Source: Kofleriaceae bacterium (lineage in GTDB: Bacteria; Myxococcota_A; Polyangia; Haliangiales; Haliangiaceae). From it: DNA of 64,000 bases. Made by a program: the position numbers and the translations under genes. The stretch's first letter is position 1, and each line of letters starts with the position of its first letter. Location: NCBI GenBank assembly GCA_020633495.1, contig JACKDR010000002.1, forward strand, positions 248,001 to 312,000, given 5' to 3'. The notes under the pieces are model-generated. The model saw nothing but the letters and a program-made list of their open reading frames with translations, had not been told where the DNA came from and searched no databases. This document shows positions 39,735-49,349 of this stretch, piece by piece.

Positions 39735-40775
39735 GTGCGCCCCCGCGTCGCAGTCGTCGGCACCGGCTACTGGGGCCTGTCGCACGTCCGTGCGTTCGCG
39801 GCGCAACCTGGCTGCGAGCTGGCGTGGGTGTGTGATCGCGACTCCCAAGCGCTGGCACGTGCGATGGCGGTGGCGCGCGGCGCCCGCGCCACCACGGACG
39901 TCGAAGCGCTGTTCGCCTCACACGACATCGACGCCGTCGTCCTGGCGACGCCGGCGGTGACCCACGCCGACCTCGCCTGCGCGGCCCTGTCGCGTGGTCT
40001 GCACGTGCTGGTCGAGAAGCCGCTGGCGCTTTCCGTCGCCGACGCTACTCGTGTCGCCGACGCCGCTGCGCGGGCCGGCACGGTGGTCATGGTGGGGCAC
40101 CTGATGCTCTACCACCCCGCGGTGGTCGAGCTGCGCCGCCTCGTGAGCTCGGGTGAGCTCGGCAGCCTCTACTACCTGTCGTCGGTTCGAACCAACCTCG
40201 GGCGCCTGCGCAGCGACGAGAACGCGCTGTGGAGCTTCGGGCCTCACGACCTGTCGATGCTCGACTACCTGGTCCCCGGCGAGCCGACGACGATCACGGC
40301 GCGCGGCGAGAGCTACCTGCAGCCCGGCATCGCCGATGTAGTCTTCGTCAACATCGAGCTGCAGCCGCACGGCGGCCCGCGCCCGGTGATGGCGCAGATC
40401 CACCTGTCGTGGCTCAACCCGCGCAAGGAGCGCCGGCTGACCGTGGTGGGCGCCAAGAAGATGGTCGAGTTCGACGACTGCGCCGCCGAGAAGCTCCGGA
40501 TCTACGACCGCGGATACGATCGCCCGCCCGAGTTCGCCGACTTCGCCGAGTACCTGACGCTCCGCAATGGCGACATCTTCCTGCCGGACGTGCCCATGGA
40601 GGAGCCGCTGGCGGCCGAGGCCAGACACTTCCTCGAGTGCATCGCGACCGGCGGTGCGCCCTTGTCGGATGTCGCCAGTGGCCTTCGCGTCGTGCGCTTG
40701 CTGGCCTCGGCGCAGACGTCGCTGGAGCGGGCGGGCTGCCCCGTCTCCTTGGACGACGTGAAGACCGGGACCTGA
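39735..40775 (+). CDS. Gfo/Idh/MocA-type oxidoreductase, WbpB/WlbA-like UDP-sugar 3-dehydrogenase
   Basis: 346 residues from GTG, ten bases after the barrel gene. Rossmann VAVVGTGYWGLSHVRAF, then VVLATPAVTHADL, EKPLALSVADA with the catalytic Lys, GHLMLYHPAV, the Asp/His in FGPHDLSMLDY, and the typical C-terminal DVASGLRVVRLL. WbpB/WlbA oxidise the 3-OH of UDP-GlcNAcA. The exact sugar cannot be proven, but the WbpE-like aminotransferase and WbpD-like acetyltransferase earlier in the window would complete the route. Confidence 0.85.
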   Translation: MRPRVAVVGTGYWGLSHVRAFAAQPGCELAWVCDRDSQALARAMAVARGARATTDVEALFASHDIDAVVLATPAVTHADLACAALSRGLHVLVEKPLALSVADATRVADAAARAGTVVMVGHLMLYHPAVVELRRLVSSGELGSLYYLSSVRTNLGRLRSDENALWSFGPHDLSMLDYLVPGEPTTITARGESYLQPGIADVVFVNIELQPHGGPRPVMAQIHLSWLNPRKERRLTVVGAKKMVEFDDCAAEKLRIYDRGYDRPPEFADFAEYLTLRNGDIFLPDVPMEEPLAAEARHFLECIATGGAPLSDVASGLRVVRLLASAQTSLERAGCPVSLDDVKTGT

Positions 40776-40824
40776 CGCCCTCGTGGCCCTCGGCCGCTGC
40801 CCGGCGTCCAATCCGCGGTCTTTG

Positions 40825-43800
40825 TCATCCCACTCGGCGCCGGCGCCGGCGTAGCGCTGCCAGGATCGCCAGCCCGAGGCCCACTGACTCCGGCGCGCCG
40901 CGCGTCGATGCTTCACAGCAGCCGCCGGGCTGCTCGACCACGCCGCCGCCATCTGCACCCGGGCCAGCGTCGGGTGCCGGCGCCGGCATGTGCACCCGGA
41001 CCCCGTCCGACAGCACATCGGGCGACGGACCAGCGGCAGAGAGAGCGCGCACCGATACGACGTAGCGGACCCCATCCTCGAGCGGCAGATCCGAGATCGT
41101 CACGAACGTGGAATCGACGTGCGTCCATGGAGGTGTCGCGACGATGCCCCCTTCGGCAAGGGCGACGGTCACTTCGTATCCGGTCGCACCGGGCACGGCA
41201 TTCCAGCTCGCTGAGAGCGTGCTGCGCGTGACGATGTCATCAACATCCTCGTCGGTGCCGGTCGACAGATCGATGTCGCGGACCGCTCCCGGTCCCTGGA
41301 TCGGCGCGTTCTTGACGCCATGCAGGAAGCCGTCAGCGGTGGACACGATCAGCTCGTCCAGGCCGTCGCCGTCGCCATCGCCGAATGCGACCGCTCCGAC
41401 CGGGACGCCAAAGTTCAGCGCGAAGTCGAGAGCCATTGTGCACGGGTCAACGCCGTACAACCATCCGTCGCTGGATCCCACCACGGCCGTCGGGCGGCCA
41501 AGTCCCGTCAAGTTGCTGTGGACGTGCACCGACGTCAGTTGGCCCCCGATGACACCGGCGGCGTTAGCGGCCGCAGTGTCTACGAAAGCCGAGCCTCCGG
41601 CGAGGACCAGCGATTGCCACGAGCCTGGCGTTGTCCCGGCCTGGAGGGTGACCTTCAGCCGGGATGGTTCGGCCCAAGAACCGCCGATCAGTACCGGCCC
41701 CGACGCACATGTGCTGGTCGCCGCGTACGGGTAGGGACGATCGTTGTCTGTGGAGGTCCAGATCTGGGTCGAGAGGTCACGCGCGAGTGTCGCGGACGGG
41801 CTCTGGCCTCCGTGGAGCGACACCTCCGGGAGACCGTCGCCGGACACATCGACCAGGGTTGTCATGAAGTAGGCAGCGAGCGCAGGACCTCCGCTCGCGA
41901 GCTGGGTTCCATCGATTCCGGACAGCACGCGGGTTCCGTAGAAGTGATAGACGATGTCGTCGATTCCGTCGCCGTTCCAGTCTGTGACTGCCGCCCCAGA
42001 TGGAAAGCGCGCGGGTCCTGCGGGGCTCATCGCGGTCCACAACACGTGCCCATCCACCCCCGCAACGGCGGTCGTCCGTACCGATAGGTCATCGGGCGCA
42101 CCCCACTGGATCGCGAGGTCGGGCGTGGCGTCACCGTCGAAGTCTCCGCTGACGACGTCTTCGAACGCGATCGTTCCTAGCGCAGTCTGCCAGGTGGTTG
42201 CACCGCCGCGGTCAAGAGCGGCGACCATCTCGATAGCCGGTGCTTGTCCAGTATCGACGCGCCTACAGGCCACACCGGGCGAGCCGTCCGGCCCGAGTCC
42301 CGCGACAACCGAGGGGGCGAACGTGTGGACGCGCTCCCACCTCAGTCGCGGTGGTCCCGCGTTGGTTGCGCCGCGCGGATCCAGTGCCAGCAGCGCTCGC
42401 CGGCTGTCGGGGACGATGACGTCATCAGCTCCATCACCGTCGAGATCACCGACGACCACTGCATTGGGAAGGTGCTCGAAGCCCCCAGGGTCGTAGTATC
42501 CGCCGGCCCGGACCGATCCGAGCACGACCTGCAGCCGGGGACCTACCGTCGTGAGCCGTCCATCTGTGCCGGAGAAAGTCCATGTTGCCTCCCCCCCCTG
42601 CCACGCCGTCACGATGTCGGTGTCGTACTTGCCCGTCCACTGAGCGATCTGCGCACCGGTCGGCGAGGCCAGTGAATGAGCATGCACGATCCACGGGTTC
42701 TCTGTATCGACCGTCAAGACTTCATTACGACCATCCTGGTCGACGTCTGCAACAGCGAGCGCAGTTGTGAGCGGCGAGTGAGACCGACTCCAGTCGCGCG
42801 TCGTGATCGCACGCCGATACTTGATCGTCCAGCGTCGGGTTAGCCCTGTTCCTTGAACAGGATCGAGGTCCCACGCCGACAACTTGTTGTCAGCGCTCGT
42901 CAGTAGCACCACGGAGGAGTCATCCACCCTTGCCGGGCCAACCAGTACCTCGCCGGCCAGCGAGCCGCGAATGTCCCCGGTTCGACTGTCGACCACAACA
43001 GTGACCGCAGCCCCGCTCGAGGTGGCGCCGGTCGCAAACATCTCCGGGACGTCATCGCCATCGAGATCGGCCTGCAGAACGCCGCCGAGTTCGAGACTCT
43101 GGTCGCGTTCCCCGACGTCCCGGGACCACACGACATCCAGCCTCGGCGGGTCGTCCTTGAATTGAAGGGCGAACATGCGATGACCGGTGCCAGGCTCGGC
43201 TAGCGAGGTTCCCAGCGCACATAGAAGCTCCTTGCCGGCCGAACCGACAACGTCAGCTGCGGTACACCACGACATTCCCACCCAGCTGCCGAGATCCGGG
43301 GAAGCTCCCAAGACTGCGCCGCTGCTACCATCGAGAACCCGAATATCGTCGCCGTTCGACAGAGTGACGTCCGGCATGCCGTCGCCGGTGAGGTCGTCGA
43401 CCAGCATCGCATGCGATCCACCGCAGTACGTGTACGGGAGGTGCCAGAGCACCCGCGGCTGCTCCGTTCCGCGGCTAAAGCTGTATACGAGCCCCGGTTC
43501 GTCGCTGTGGATCGCGCAACAGCTGCATTCTTGGATGAAGACGTCGTCGAGGTTGTCACCATCGACGTCTGCAACCCGGACGCCACCGATCGTCCCCATC
43601 TCGCCGCGGGGTTCTGCCCATCGCAACATGCCAGACGCCAGCCCCAATACGAACACTTGTCCTGCGGACTGAACGACGACCTCGCTTTCCCCATCGCCAT
43701 CGAGGTCAGCGATCGAGGCGATCGCGTTCACGTCGAGGTTGTTTGTGCGCCAGAGTAGTTGACCGTCAAGCGTTGCGGCGTGAACTCGCCCGGCGCTCAC

Positions 43801-44037
43801 GAACACGACGGCATCCGTCCCGTCGATCCAGGTGCGGAGCGCCTGCGCCGCGGTGACCTTTCCTCCGAGGTAGGCAGTCCAGTACGAGCCCGGCGTACGC
43901 AACTCGCCTACCCCGGTTGCCTCGCCGGTGCGTTGCCCGTCGTGGCGAGCCATCGGCCAATCGGCACGCGCCGACGGCGTTGGCACGACGACGAGCACCA
44001 GGACGATCAGCAGGAAGGTGCGCGGGTAGGAGATCAT
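40825..44037 (-). CDS. Secreted FG-GAP/VCBS repeat protein with MYXO-CTERM-like tail
   Basis: 1070 residues; GGAG seven bases before the ATG and TAGGCT upstream. Signal peptide SYPRTFLLIVLVLVVVPTPS, then WPMARHDGQRTGEATG and PQQ/FG-GAP-like blades with Ca2+ loops (DLDGDGESEVVVQSAG, DVDGDNLDDVFIQE, DFDGDATPDLAI, DGDGDGLDELIVSTAD) and an FN3 domain (SASWNAVPGATGYEVTVAL). The C-terminus has Pro/Asp-rich linker, GGCCEAS, a hydrophobic helix (VGLGLAILAAL) and RRRRR, the layout of MYXO-CTERM sorting signals, so it should be cell-surface anchored or released. It is convergent with the dehydrogenase gene and is followed by a glycosyltransferase gene on the same strand. Confidence 0.85.
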   Translation of the reverse strand: MISYPRTFLLIVLVLVVVPTPSARADWPMARHDGQRTGEATGVGELRTPGSYWTAYLGGKVTAAQALRTWIDGTDAVVFVSAGRVHAATLDGQLLWRTNNLDVNAIASIADLDGDGESEVVVQSAGQVFVLGLASGMLRWAEPRGEMGTIGGVRVADVDGDNLDDVFIQECSCCAIHSDEPGLVYSFSRGTEQPRVLWHLPYTYCGGSHAMLVDDLTGDGMPDVTLSNGDDIRVLDGSSGAVLGASPDLGSWVGMSWCTAADVVGSAGKELLCALGTSLAEPGTGHRMFALQFKDDPPRLDVVWSRDVGERDQSLELGGVLQADLDGDDVPEMFATGATSSGAAVTVVVDSRTGDIRGSLAGEVLVGPARVDDSSVVLLTSADNKLSAWDLDPVQGTGLTRRWTIKYRRAITTRDWSRSHSPLTTALAVADVDQDGRNEVLTVDTENPWIVHAHSLASPTGAQIAQWTGKYDTDIVTAWQGGEATWTFSGTDGRLTTVGPRLQVVLGSVRAGGYYDPGGFEHLPNAVVVGDLDGDGADDVIVPDSRRALLALDPRGATNAGPPRLRWERVHTFAPSVVAGLGPDGSPGVACRRVDTGQAPAIEMVAALDRGGATTWQTALGTIAFEDVVSGDFDGDATPDLAIQWGAPDDLSVRTTAVAGVDGHVLWTAMSPAGPARFPSGAAVTDWNGDGIDDIVYHFYGTRVLSGIDGTQLASGGPALAAYFMTTLVDVSGDGLPEVSLHGGQSPSATLARDLSTQIWTSTDNDRPYPYAATSTCASGPVLIGGSWAEPSRLKVTLQAGTTPGSWQSLVLAGGSAFVDTAAANAAGVIGGQLTSVHVHSNLTGLGRPTAVVGSSDGWLYGVDPCTMALDFALNFGVPVGAVAFGDGDGDGLDELIVSTADGFLHGVKNAPIQGPGAVRDIDLSTGTDEDVDDIVTRSTLSASWNAVPGATGYEVTVALAEGGIVATPPWTHVDSTFVTISDLPLEDGVRYVVSVRALSAAGPSPDVLSDGVRVHMPAPAPDAGPGADGGGVVEQPGGCCEASTRGAPESVGLGLAILAALRRRRRRVG

Positions 44038-44075
44038 TGCGAACTCCGAGCACCCCAGCCTACCACCGGCATGAT

Positions 44076-45242
44076 TCAGCTGGATCGAGATCCTGTGCGT
44101 GTGGCGTCGCGCACGTTCTCATAGAACGCCCGTAGCCGTCGGGCACTCTCGGAGGCCCTGTACGGTCGGGCGCGCTCACGGTTCGCCGCCGCTACCCTGG
44201 TGCGCCGTGGCCGGTCCGCCGCCATTTCGTCGATCGCTGCCGCAAGCCTGCCTGGGTCGTTTGCCGGAACCATCTCCGCCGGCTCCAGTAGTTCCGGTAC
44301 GCCGCCCACCGGGGTACCCAGGCACGGAAGACCGACCGCCATGGCCTCGAGCAGGACACGAGGCAGGCCCTCGGTGCGAGACGGCTGGACCAGGAGATCC
44401 TGCGAGCTCATGAAGTCGAAGATCGGGCGCCCGGGTGGCAGCGCACCATGGAACGTCACCCGATCGGACACGCCAAGCCGGGTGGCCTGCGCCTCGAGCG
44501 CCGGTCGAAGAATTCCGTCCCCGACAATGCCAAGTCGATGCGGCAGGGTGGTGCGTGCGAGCGCATCGAGCAGCACGTCGACACCCTTGTACGGGCGTTG
44601 CAGGGCTCCCACGAATCCCAGAGCGAGCGGGCCTGCTCTACGGACCTCGCGCGGCGGGAGGTCGAACAGTTCGTCCGGAATGCTGACGTCGGAAGCCACG
44701 ACAGTCGGCGTGCCTGCGCGCGGCGGGTAGCGTCGCTGCAAGAACTGGCGAGTGACGAACCTCGACGCGGATGCGTCGCGAACCTGCTCCCTCATCACGG
44801 CCGCGCCAACCCATCGTAGCGCCGTCAGCGCGCGCCCGGCACCACGCAGCGCCTGCCGAGGATCCCCTACGACCTCGATGCCATACCGGTGGCGCCGCGA
44901 CCGCAACGCCTCGCGAAGCGCTGTCGCCATGATGCCAGGTGCGTGCAGGATGAATGCGTCTCCCGCGGCTGCGGCCTTCCACGCGCAGCGCGCGACGCTG
45001 GGGACCGCTCCAAGGAGCCCTCGGGTTGCGACAAAGTCTCGTGCGGCGATCACCGACACCCCGGGGCCCTCCACCGCGCGAGCATCGACGGGCACCGGCC
45101 CGGCATGCTCCCGCGCGAAGACGACCACCTCGTCGAAGACGCCCAGCAATCGGCGCCAGTATTCGTAGTCGCACATCCCGCTCGTGTAGAGCGTTCCGTG
45201 CGCGCGGACATAGTGAAACTCGGAGGTAACGACGACCTTCAT
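44076..45242 (-). CDS. GT4-type glycosyltransferase
   Basis: 388 residues. GT-B fold: N-terminal MKVVVTSEFHYVRA and the C-terminal domain with LGFVGALQRPYKGVDVLLDA, VGDGILRPALEA, VTFHGALPP and the EX7E-type region SRTEGLPRVLLEAMAVGLPC followed by TPVGGVPELL. It transfers a sugar from a nucleotide donor during exopolysaccharide repeat-unit assembly on the inner face of the membrane. The ATG is chosen to fit the family start; the long upstream extension overlaps the divergent amidotransferase promoter. TATGCT lies 15 bases before the start. Confidence 0.88.
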   Translation of the reverse strand: MKVVVTSEFHYVRAHGTLYTSGMCDYEYWRRLLGVFDEVVVFAREHAGPVPVDARAVEGPGVSVIAARDFVATRGLLGAVPSVARCAWKAAAAGDAFILHAPGIMATALREALRSRRHRYGIEVVGDPRQALRGAGRALTALRWVGAAVMREQVRDASASRFVTRQFLQRRYPPRAGTPTVVASDVSIPDELFDLPPREVRRAGPLALGFVGALQRPYKGVDVLLDALARTTLPHRLGIVGDGILRPALEAQATRLGVSDRVTFHGALPPGRPIFDFMSSQDLLVQPSRTEGLPRVLLEAMAVGLPCLGTPVGGVPELLEPAEMVPANDPGRLAAAIDEMAADRPRRTRVAAANRERARPYRASESARRLRAFYENVRDATRTGSRSS

Positions 45243-45309
45243 CTGCAGGAGCGACCGAGCATACCGCAGACATTCCGAAGACAAGGTGGCCGGTGTACAG
45301 TTCGCCACC

Positions 45310-47286
45310 ATGTGCGGCATCGCTGGTTTCGCACGGGTCGACGTGTCCGCGGACACCGCGCGCCGCCGCCTGGCCGCGATGCAATTCCGCTTGCGCCACC
45401 GCGGCCCGGACGGGCACGGTGTCCACGTCGAGCCGGGAATCGCCTTGGCTCATACCAGGCTGGCGATCGTCGACCTCGCACACGGCGCCCAGCCGATGAC
45501 GAGGTCCGCTTCTACCATCGTCTACAACGGCGAGGTCTACAACGCCCCAGCCCTCCGCGCGGGGATGGTCGCGCAGGGGGTATCCTTCCAGACGCGCAGC
45601 GACACCGAGGTAGTACTGCGCTGCTACGAGCGCGAGCCAGGCTCCTTCGAGTCACAGCTCGACGGGATGTGGGCGCTGGCCATCCACGACCGGTTTCGGC
45701 GCCGCTTGGTACTCAGCAGAGATCGATTTGGCATCAAGCCTCTCTTCGTGACGGTGGTGGGCAGCGCGCTGGCGTTCGCCTCGGAGATTTCGGCACTCCG
45801 CGAAGCGGGTGACGTCTTCTCCTCGGCGTTCGAGGTTGATCCGCAGGCAGCGCACGCAATGCTCTCGTGGGCGTATGTCCCGGGAGAGCGCACGATCTAC
45901 CGTGGCGTGAAGCGCCTTCCTCCTGGATCGCGCCTTGAGCTCGACCTCGCCACTGGGCAGATCCTGACGAGGCGGTACTACGAACCTAGAGCAGACCGGA
46001 GCTACGCGCGGGTTTCGACGGTTGACGAAGCCGCGGACGCGATCGCTCCCCTGGTTGCTCGCGCGACACGGGCGCACCTCGAGAGCGACGTACCGGTCGC
46101 TTGCTTCCTCAGCGGGGGCATCGACTCATCGCTCGTGCTCGCTGGCGCCGTTGACGCGGGGACGCATCGGATCGAGGCATTCAGTATCGGCTTCGAGGAT
46201 GCCCGCTTCGACGAATCAGGTCACGCCCGCACGATCGCGCGGCAACTCGGGCTTTCGCACCACGTCGAAGTTCTCGACGAGCGGCAGTTCCTGGCCGCGT
46301 TGCCCGACGTGCTGGTCGCGTACGACGAGCCGTTCGGGGACTCGTCGAGCCTGGCGACCTACCTTCTCTCTGCCGTCGTCTCGAGAACACACAAGGTCGC
46401 CCTTGGCGGCGATGGCGGGGATGAAGTCTTCGCCGGGTATCGCAAGCACCAGATCTTGCGAATTAGACGCGCGCTCGACCGGGTTCCGGGGCTTCGCGAC
46501 GCAGCGCGCGGCCTCGCCGGTGTGCTGCCCGATCGGAACGATCGTACGTCGCGATGGGGTGAGCTACTCCGGACCGCGCGCCGGATCGCTCGCGGTCTTG
46601 GCGGAACCGATGCAGAGGGCTATCTCGCGCTCACGCAGGTCGCGTCGCTTGAGCTAACCGCGTCGTTGGCGGCCGTGCCCACCACGGACTCGACCGTATG
46701 GGGGGTCGAGGAAGCCTTCGATGCGCTTCCTGGGACGCCGCTGCAACGCACCCTTATCAGCGATCTCGGGAACGTACTGCCGAACGACATGCTCACGAAG
46801 GTCGATCGCGCGAGCATGTCCTGTCGTCTCGAGGTCAGAGTGCCGTTGCTCGATCACCGACTCGTGGAAGCGGGGCTTGGGCTGCCTGCACACTTCACCC
46901 TCGGCACGCGCGGGAAGGAAGTGCTACGGCGGCTCTTCGAGCGTCGATTTGGCGCGGCGCTTGCGAGTCGTCGCAAGCAGGGCTTTGCGGTCCCCGTGGA
47001 GCGCTGGCTCCGGACGTCCCTAGGGCCGGCGTGCGATCGTCTGTTCGAGGCCGATCGCCTGCGCCGGTACGGCTTGCTGTCTCCCGACTCACTCGCGGGA
47101 GGACGCTATCGCGGATGGCTTGACCGGCATCCCTATCTCGTCTGGCATGCATTTGCCCTTGCTGCCTGGTGCGAGGTCAACCTCGGAGAGGGGCCGGAAG
47201 CGTTGCGCGCATTGCTTGCGGGATCCGCGCCGAGCACCACCGGCTGGTTGAACACCAGGCCGAACCGAGCGACAAATCACACGTGA
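45310..47286 (+). CDS. Asparagine-synthase-type glutamine amidotransferase (first copy)
   Basis: 658 residues. Class II glutaminase: Cys2 of MCGIAGFARV, RHRGPDGHGVHV, LAHTRLAIVD, VYNGEVYNA, then the synthetase PP-loop CFLSGGIDSSLVLAGA and LGGDGGDEVFAGY. In polysaccharide loci such as WbpS of Pseudomonas O6 it amidates a uronic acid. TACAGT ends eight bases before the ATG. Its stop overlaps the next gene as GTGA. A second copy lies 2.6 kb on, so the two probably act on different sugars. An in-frame start 24 bases upstream would remove Cys2 from the N-terminus and is rejected. Confidence 0.92.
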   Translation: MCGIAGFARVDVSADTARRRLAAMQFRLRHRGPDGHGVHVEPGIALAHTRLAIVDLAHGAQPMTRSASTIVYNGEVYNAPALRAGMVAQGVSFQTRSDTEVVLRCYEREPGSFESQLDGMWALAIHDRFRRRLVLSRDRFGIKPLFVTVVGSALAFASEISALREAGDVFSSAFEVDPQAAHAMLSWAYVPGERTIYRGVKRLPPGSRLELDLATGQILTRRYYEPRADRSYARVSTVDEAADAIAPLVARATRAHLESDVPVACFLSGGIDSSLVLAGAVDAGTHRIEAFSIGFEDARFDESGHARTIARQLGLSHHVEVLDERQFLAALPDVLVAYDEPFGDSSSLATYLLSAVVSRTHKVALGGDGGDEVFAGYRKHQILRIRRALDRVPGLRDAARGLAGVLPDRNDRTSRWGELLRTARRIARGLGGTDAEGYLALTQVASLELTASLAAVPTTDSTVWGVEEAFDALPGTPLQRTLISDLGNVLPNDMLTKVDRASMSCRLEVRVPLLDHRLVEAGLGLPAHFTLGTRGKEVLRRLFERRFGAALASRRKQGFAVPVERWLRTSLGPACDRLFEADRLRRYGLLSPDSLAGGRYRGWLDRHPYLVWHAFALAAWCEVNLGEGPEALRALLAGSAPSTTGWLNTRPNRATNHT

Positions 47287-48113
47287 GCAACCAGGACAGC
47301 AGTACCGTCGACGGCTTCGGCGATGAGTGCCAGCGCTTCGACCAGTCGGGGGTGTCGGAGGTCGAGAAGCAAGCGATGTTCGACGCGTACTTCGGGATCT
47401 TCCCATGGGACCGTCTACCCAAGAACGCGACGGGTTTCGACCTGGGGTGTGGGAGCGGCCGGTGGGCAAGCCTTGTGGCCCCGAGAGTCGGTTCGCTGCA
47501 CTGTATCGACGCGAGCATGGAAGCGCTCAACGTCGCGCGTCGAAATCTCTCGGCGCTGCCCACCTGTAGTTTCCATCACGCCAGCGTCGACGCGATTCCT
47601 CTCGACGACTCATCCATGGATTTCGGCTACTCGCTTGGCGTCCTCCATCACATTCCGGATCCCACGAGCGGGCTCAGAGACTGCGTTCGCAAGCTGAAGC
47701 CCGGCGCGCCGTTCCTCCTGTACCTGTACTACGCGTTCGACAATCGGCCGGGCTGGTTCCGAGCTGTGTGGCAGGCGTCCGATCTGGTCAGACGAACCGC
47801 CTCTCAGATGCCACGTGGGCTCCGGTTCCTCACAAGCCAAGTTCTGGCTGCCACGGTATATTGGCCTCTCGCTCGCGGCGCACGCTGGCTGGAGCGGGCA
47901 GGGCTGGACGTCTCCAACATGCCGCTCGCCGCCTATCGTGAGCGCAGCTTCTACGTCATGCGCAATGACGCGCTGGATCGCTTCGGTACCCAACTCGAGC
48001 AGCGGTTCACGCGTGCCGAGATCAGCCAGATGATGCAGGTGGCGGGCCTCGACGACATCCGCTTCAGCGAGCGCGTACCCTTCTGGTGCGCGGTTGGCAT
48101 CCGAGCGCGGTAG
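47283..48113 (+). CDS. SAM-dependent methyltransferase
   Basis: 276 residues from a GTG overlapping the amidotransferase stop. Motif I GFDLGCGSGRWASLVAPRV, post-I LHCIDASMEAL, HHASVDAIPLDDSSMDFGY, VLHHIPDPTSGLRDC, LKPGAPFLLYLYY: a UbiE/methyltransferase-11 type. It probably methylates a sugar or a lipid-linked intermediate of the repeat unit. The Trp/Tyr-rich C-terminal part is not diagnostic. The next gene begins immediately after the stop codon. Confidence 0.88.
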   Translation: MSNQDSSTVDGFGDECQRFDQSGVSEVEKQAMFDAYFGIFPWDRLPKNATGFDLGCGSGRWASLVAPRVGSLHCIDASMEALNVARRNLSALPTCSFHHASVDAIPLDDSSMDFGYSLGVLHHIPDPTSGLRDCVRKLKPGAPFLLYLYYAFDNRPGWFRAVWQASDLVRRTASQMPRGLRFLTSQVLAATVYWPLARGARWLERAGLDVSNMPLAAYRERSFYVMRNDALDRFGTQLEQRFTRAEISQMMQVAGLDDIRFSERVPFWCAVGIRAR

Positions 48114-49349
48114 ATGCCCGTGTCGCTCCGGCGGAACTTCCTCTGGACTCTCGCTGGCACGGTCACGTTCGCGATGTGTCAGTGGGCGACGATCATCGTC
48201 ATCACCAAGGTCGGATCGACGAAGCTCGCTGGTGACTGGACTCTGGCGCTCGCGATAACCGGGCCGATCTTCGTGTTTGCGCAACTGAAGCTGCGCCAGG
48301 TCCAGGCCACCGACGCGAAGCAGGAGAACCGCTGGGGGGAATTCGTTGCGTTGCGGATGCTCGCGATGGTCGCTGCCGTGCTCACGACCAGCACTGTTGT
48401 CCTGGTTGCCTACCGCGACGACACCGCGCTCGTGATCCTGCTGGTCGGCTTGGCCAAGGTCCTCGATGCGGCGAGCGATCTCGTCTACGGCCGCGAGCAG
48501 CAGCAAGAGATGATGCGTCCGATCGCGCTTTCGCAGATCGTGCGCGGTCTGACGGCGTTTGCGCTCAGCACGGTTGCTCTCGTCGTGTCGGGTTCCGTGG
48601 CGTGGGCGGCCTGTGGCACCGCGAGTGGCTATGCCGCCTGGTTCGCATGGGATCTCGTCCGCGTCCGGCGGCTCCTGAAAGGCGAGCCCATCGGTCCGCG
48701 GTGGGCGCGTGCCCCGCTGGTCAGGCTCTTCCGGTTGGTGTTGCCGCTCGGATTCGTGACCGCGATCGGGTCGCTGCAGGTGAACATCCCGCGGTACTTC
48801 CTTGAGGGATACACCAGCCGAGAGGACCTTGGGGCGTTTGGCACCCTTGCCTACCTGTTGGTCTTTGGCAACATGGTCGTCTCAGCGGTGGCCAACGCCG
48901 CTGTGCCCAGGATGGCGCGCTTGGCGTCGGATCAAGACTGGTCGGCGTTCCGTAGTCTCCTTGCCAAGCTCCTGATGATCGGTGCAGCCCTCGGCGTCGC
49001 AGCAGTCGCCGGCAGCGTGCTGGTTGGTCGCGAGGTGCTGACGTTCCTGTACTCACCAGAAGTGGCGACGCACGCGGACGTTCTCGTCTGGATGGCCGTG
49101 ACGTCAGGGCTGCTCTGGTCGTACGTGTTTCTCGGTACCTCGCTGGACGCCATGCGGCGATTTCGGGTGCAACCGTGGATCCATGGGACCAGCACTCTCG
49201 TCATCATGGGCGCGAGCGCGCTCCTCGTACCCCGCTACCACATGCTGGGAGCGGCCTGGGCGATGCTGGTGGGCTACGGCGTCGAGTCCGTGCTTTACTG
49301 TGTCGCCGTGGCAGTACCGTTGCGCCGGATGCAGGGGCCATCGACATGA
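48114..49349 (+). CDS. Wzx-like polysaccharide flippase
   Basis: 411 residues with about 12 hydrophobic segments, from NFLWTLAGTVTFAMCQWATI through GFVTAIGSLQVNIPRYFLEG to MLGAAWAMLVGYGVESVL. The conserved NxPRYxLE motif and the length are those of Wzx/O-antigen flippases (MOP superfamily). It moves undecaprenyl-linked repeat units across the inner membrane. ATG follows the methyltransferase TAG directly, and its stop overlaps the acyltransferase start (ATGA). Confidence 0.88.
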   Translation: MPVSLRRNFLWTLAGTVTFAMCQWATIIVITKVGSTKLAGDWTLALAITGPIFVFAQLKLRQVQATDAKQENRWGEFVALRMLAMVAAVLTTSTVVLVAYRDDTALVILLVGLAKVLDAASDLVYGREQQQEMMRPIALSQIVRGLTAFALSTVALVVSGSVAWAACGTASGYAAWFAWDLVRVRRLLKGEPIGPRWARAPLVRLFRLVLPLGFVTAIGSLQVNIPRYFLEGYTSREDLGAFGTLAYLLVFGNMVVSAVANAAVPRMARLASDQDWSAFRSLLAKLLMIGAALGVAAVAGSVLVGREVLTFLYSPEVATHADVLVWMAVTSGLLWSYVFLGTSLDAMRRFRVQPWIHGTSTLVIMGASALLVPRYHMLGAAWAMLVGYGVESVLYCVAVAVPLRRMQGPST

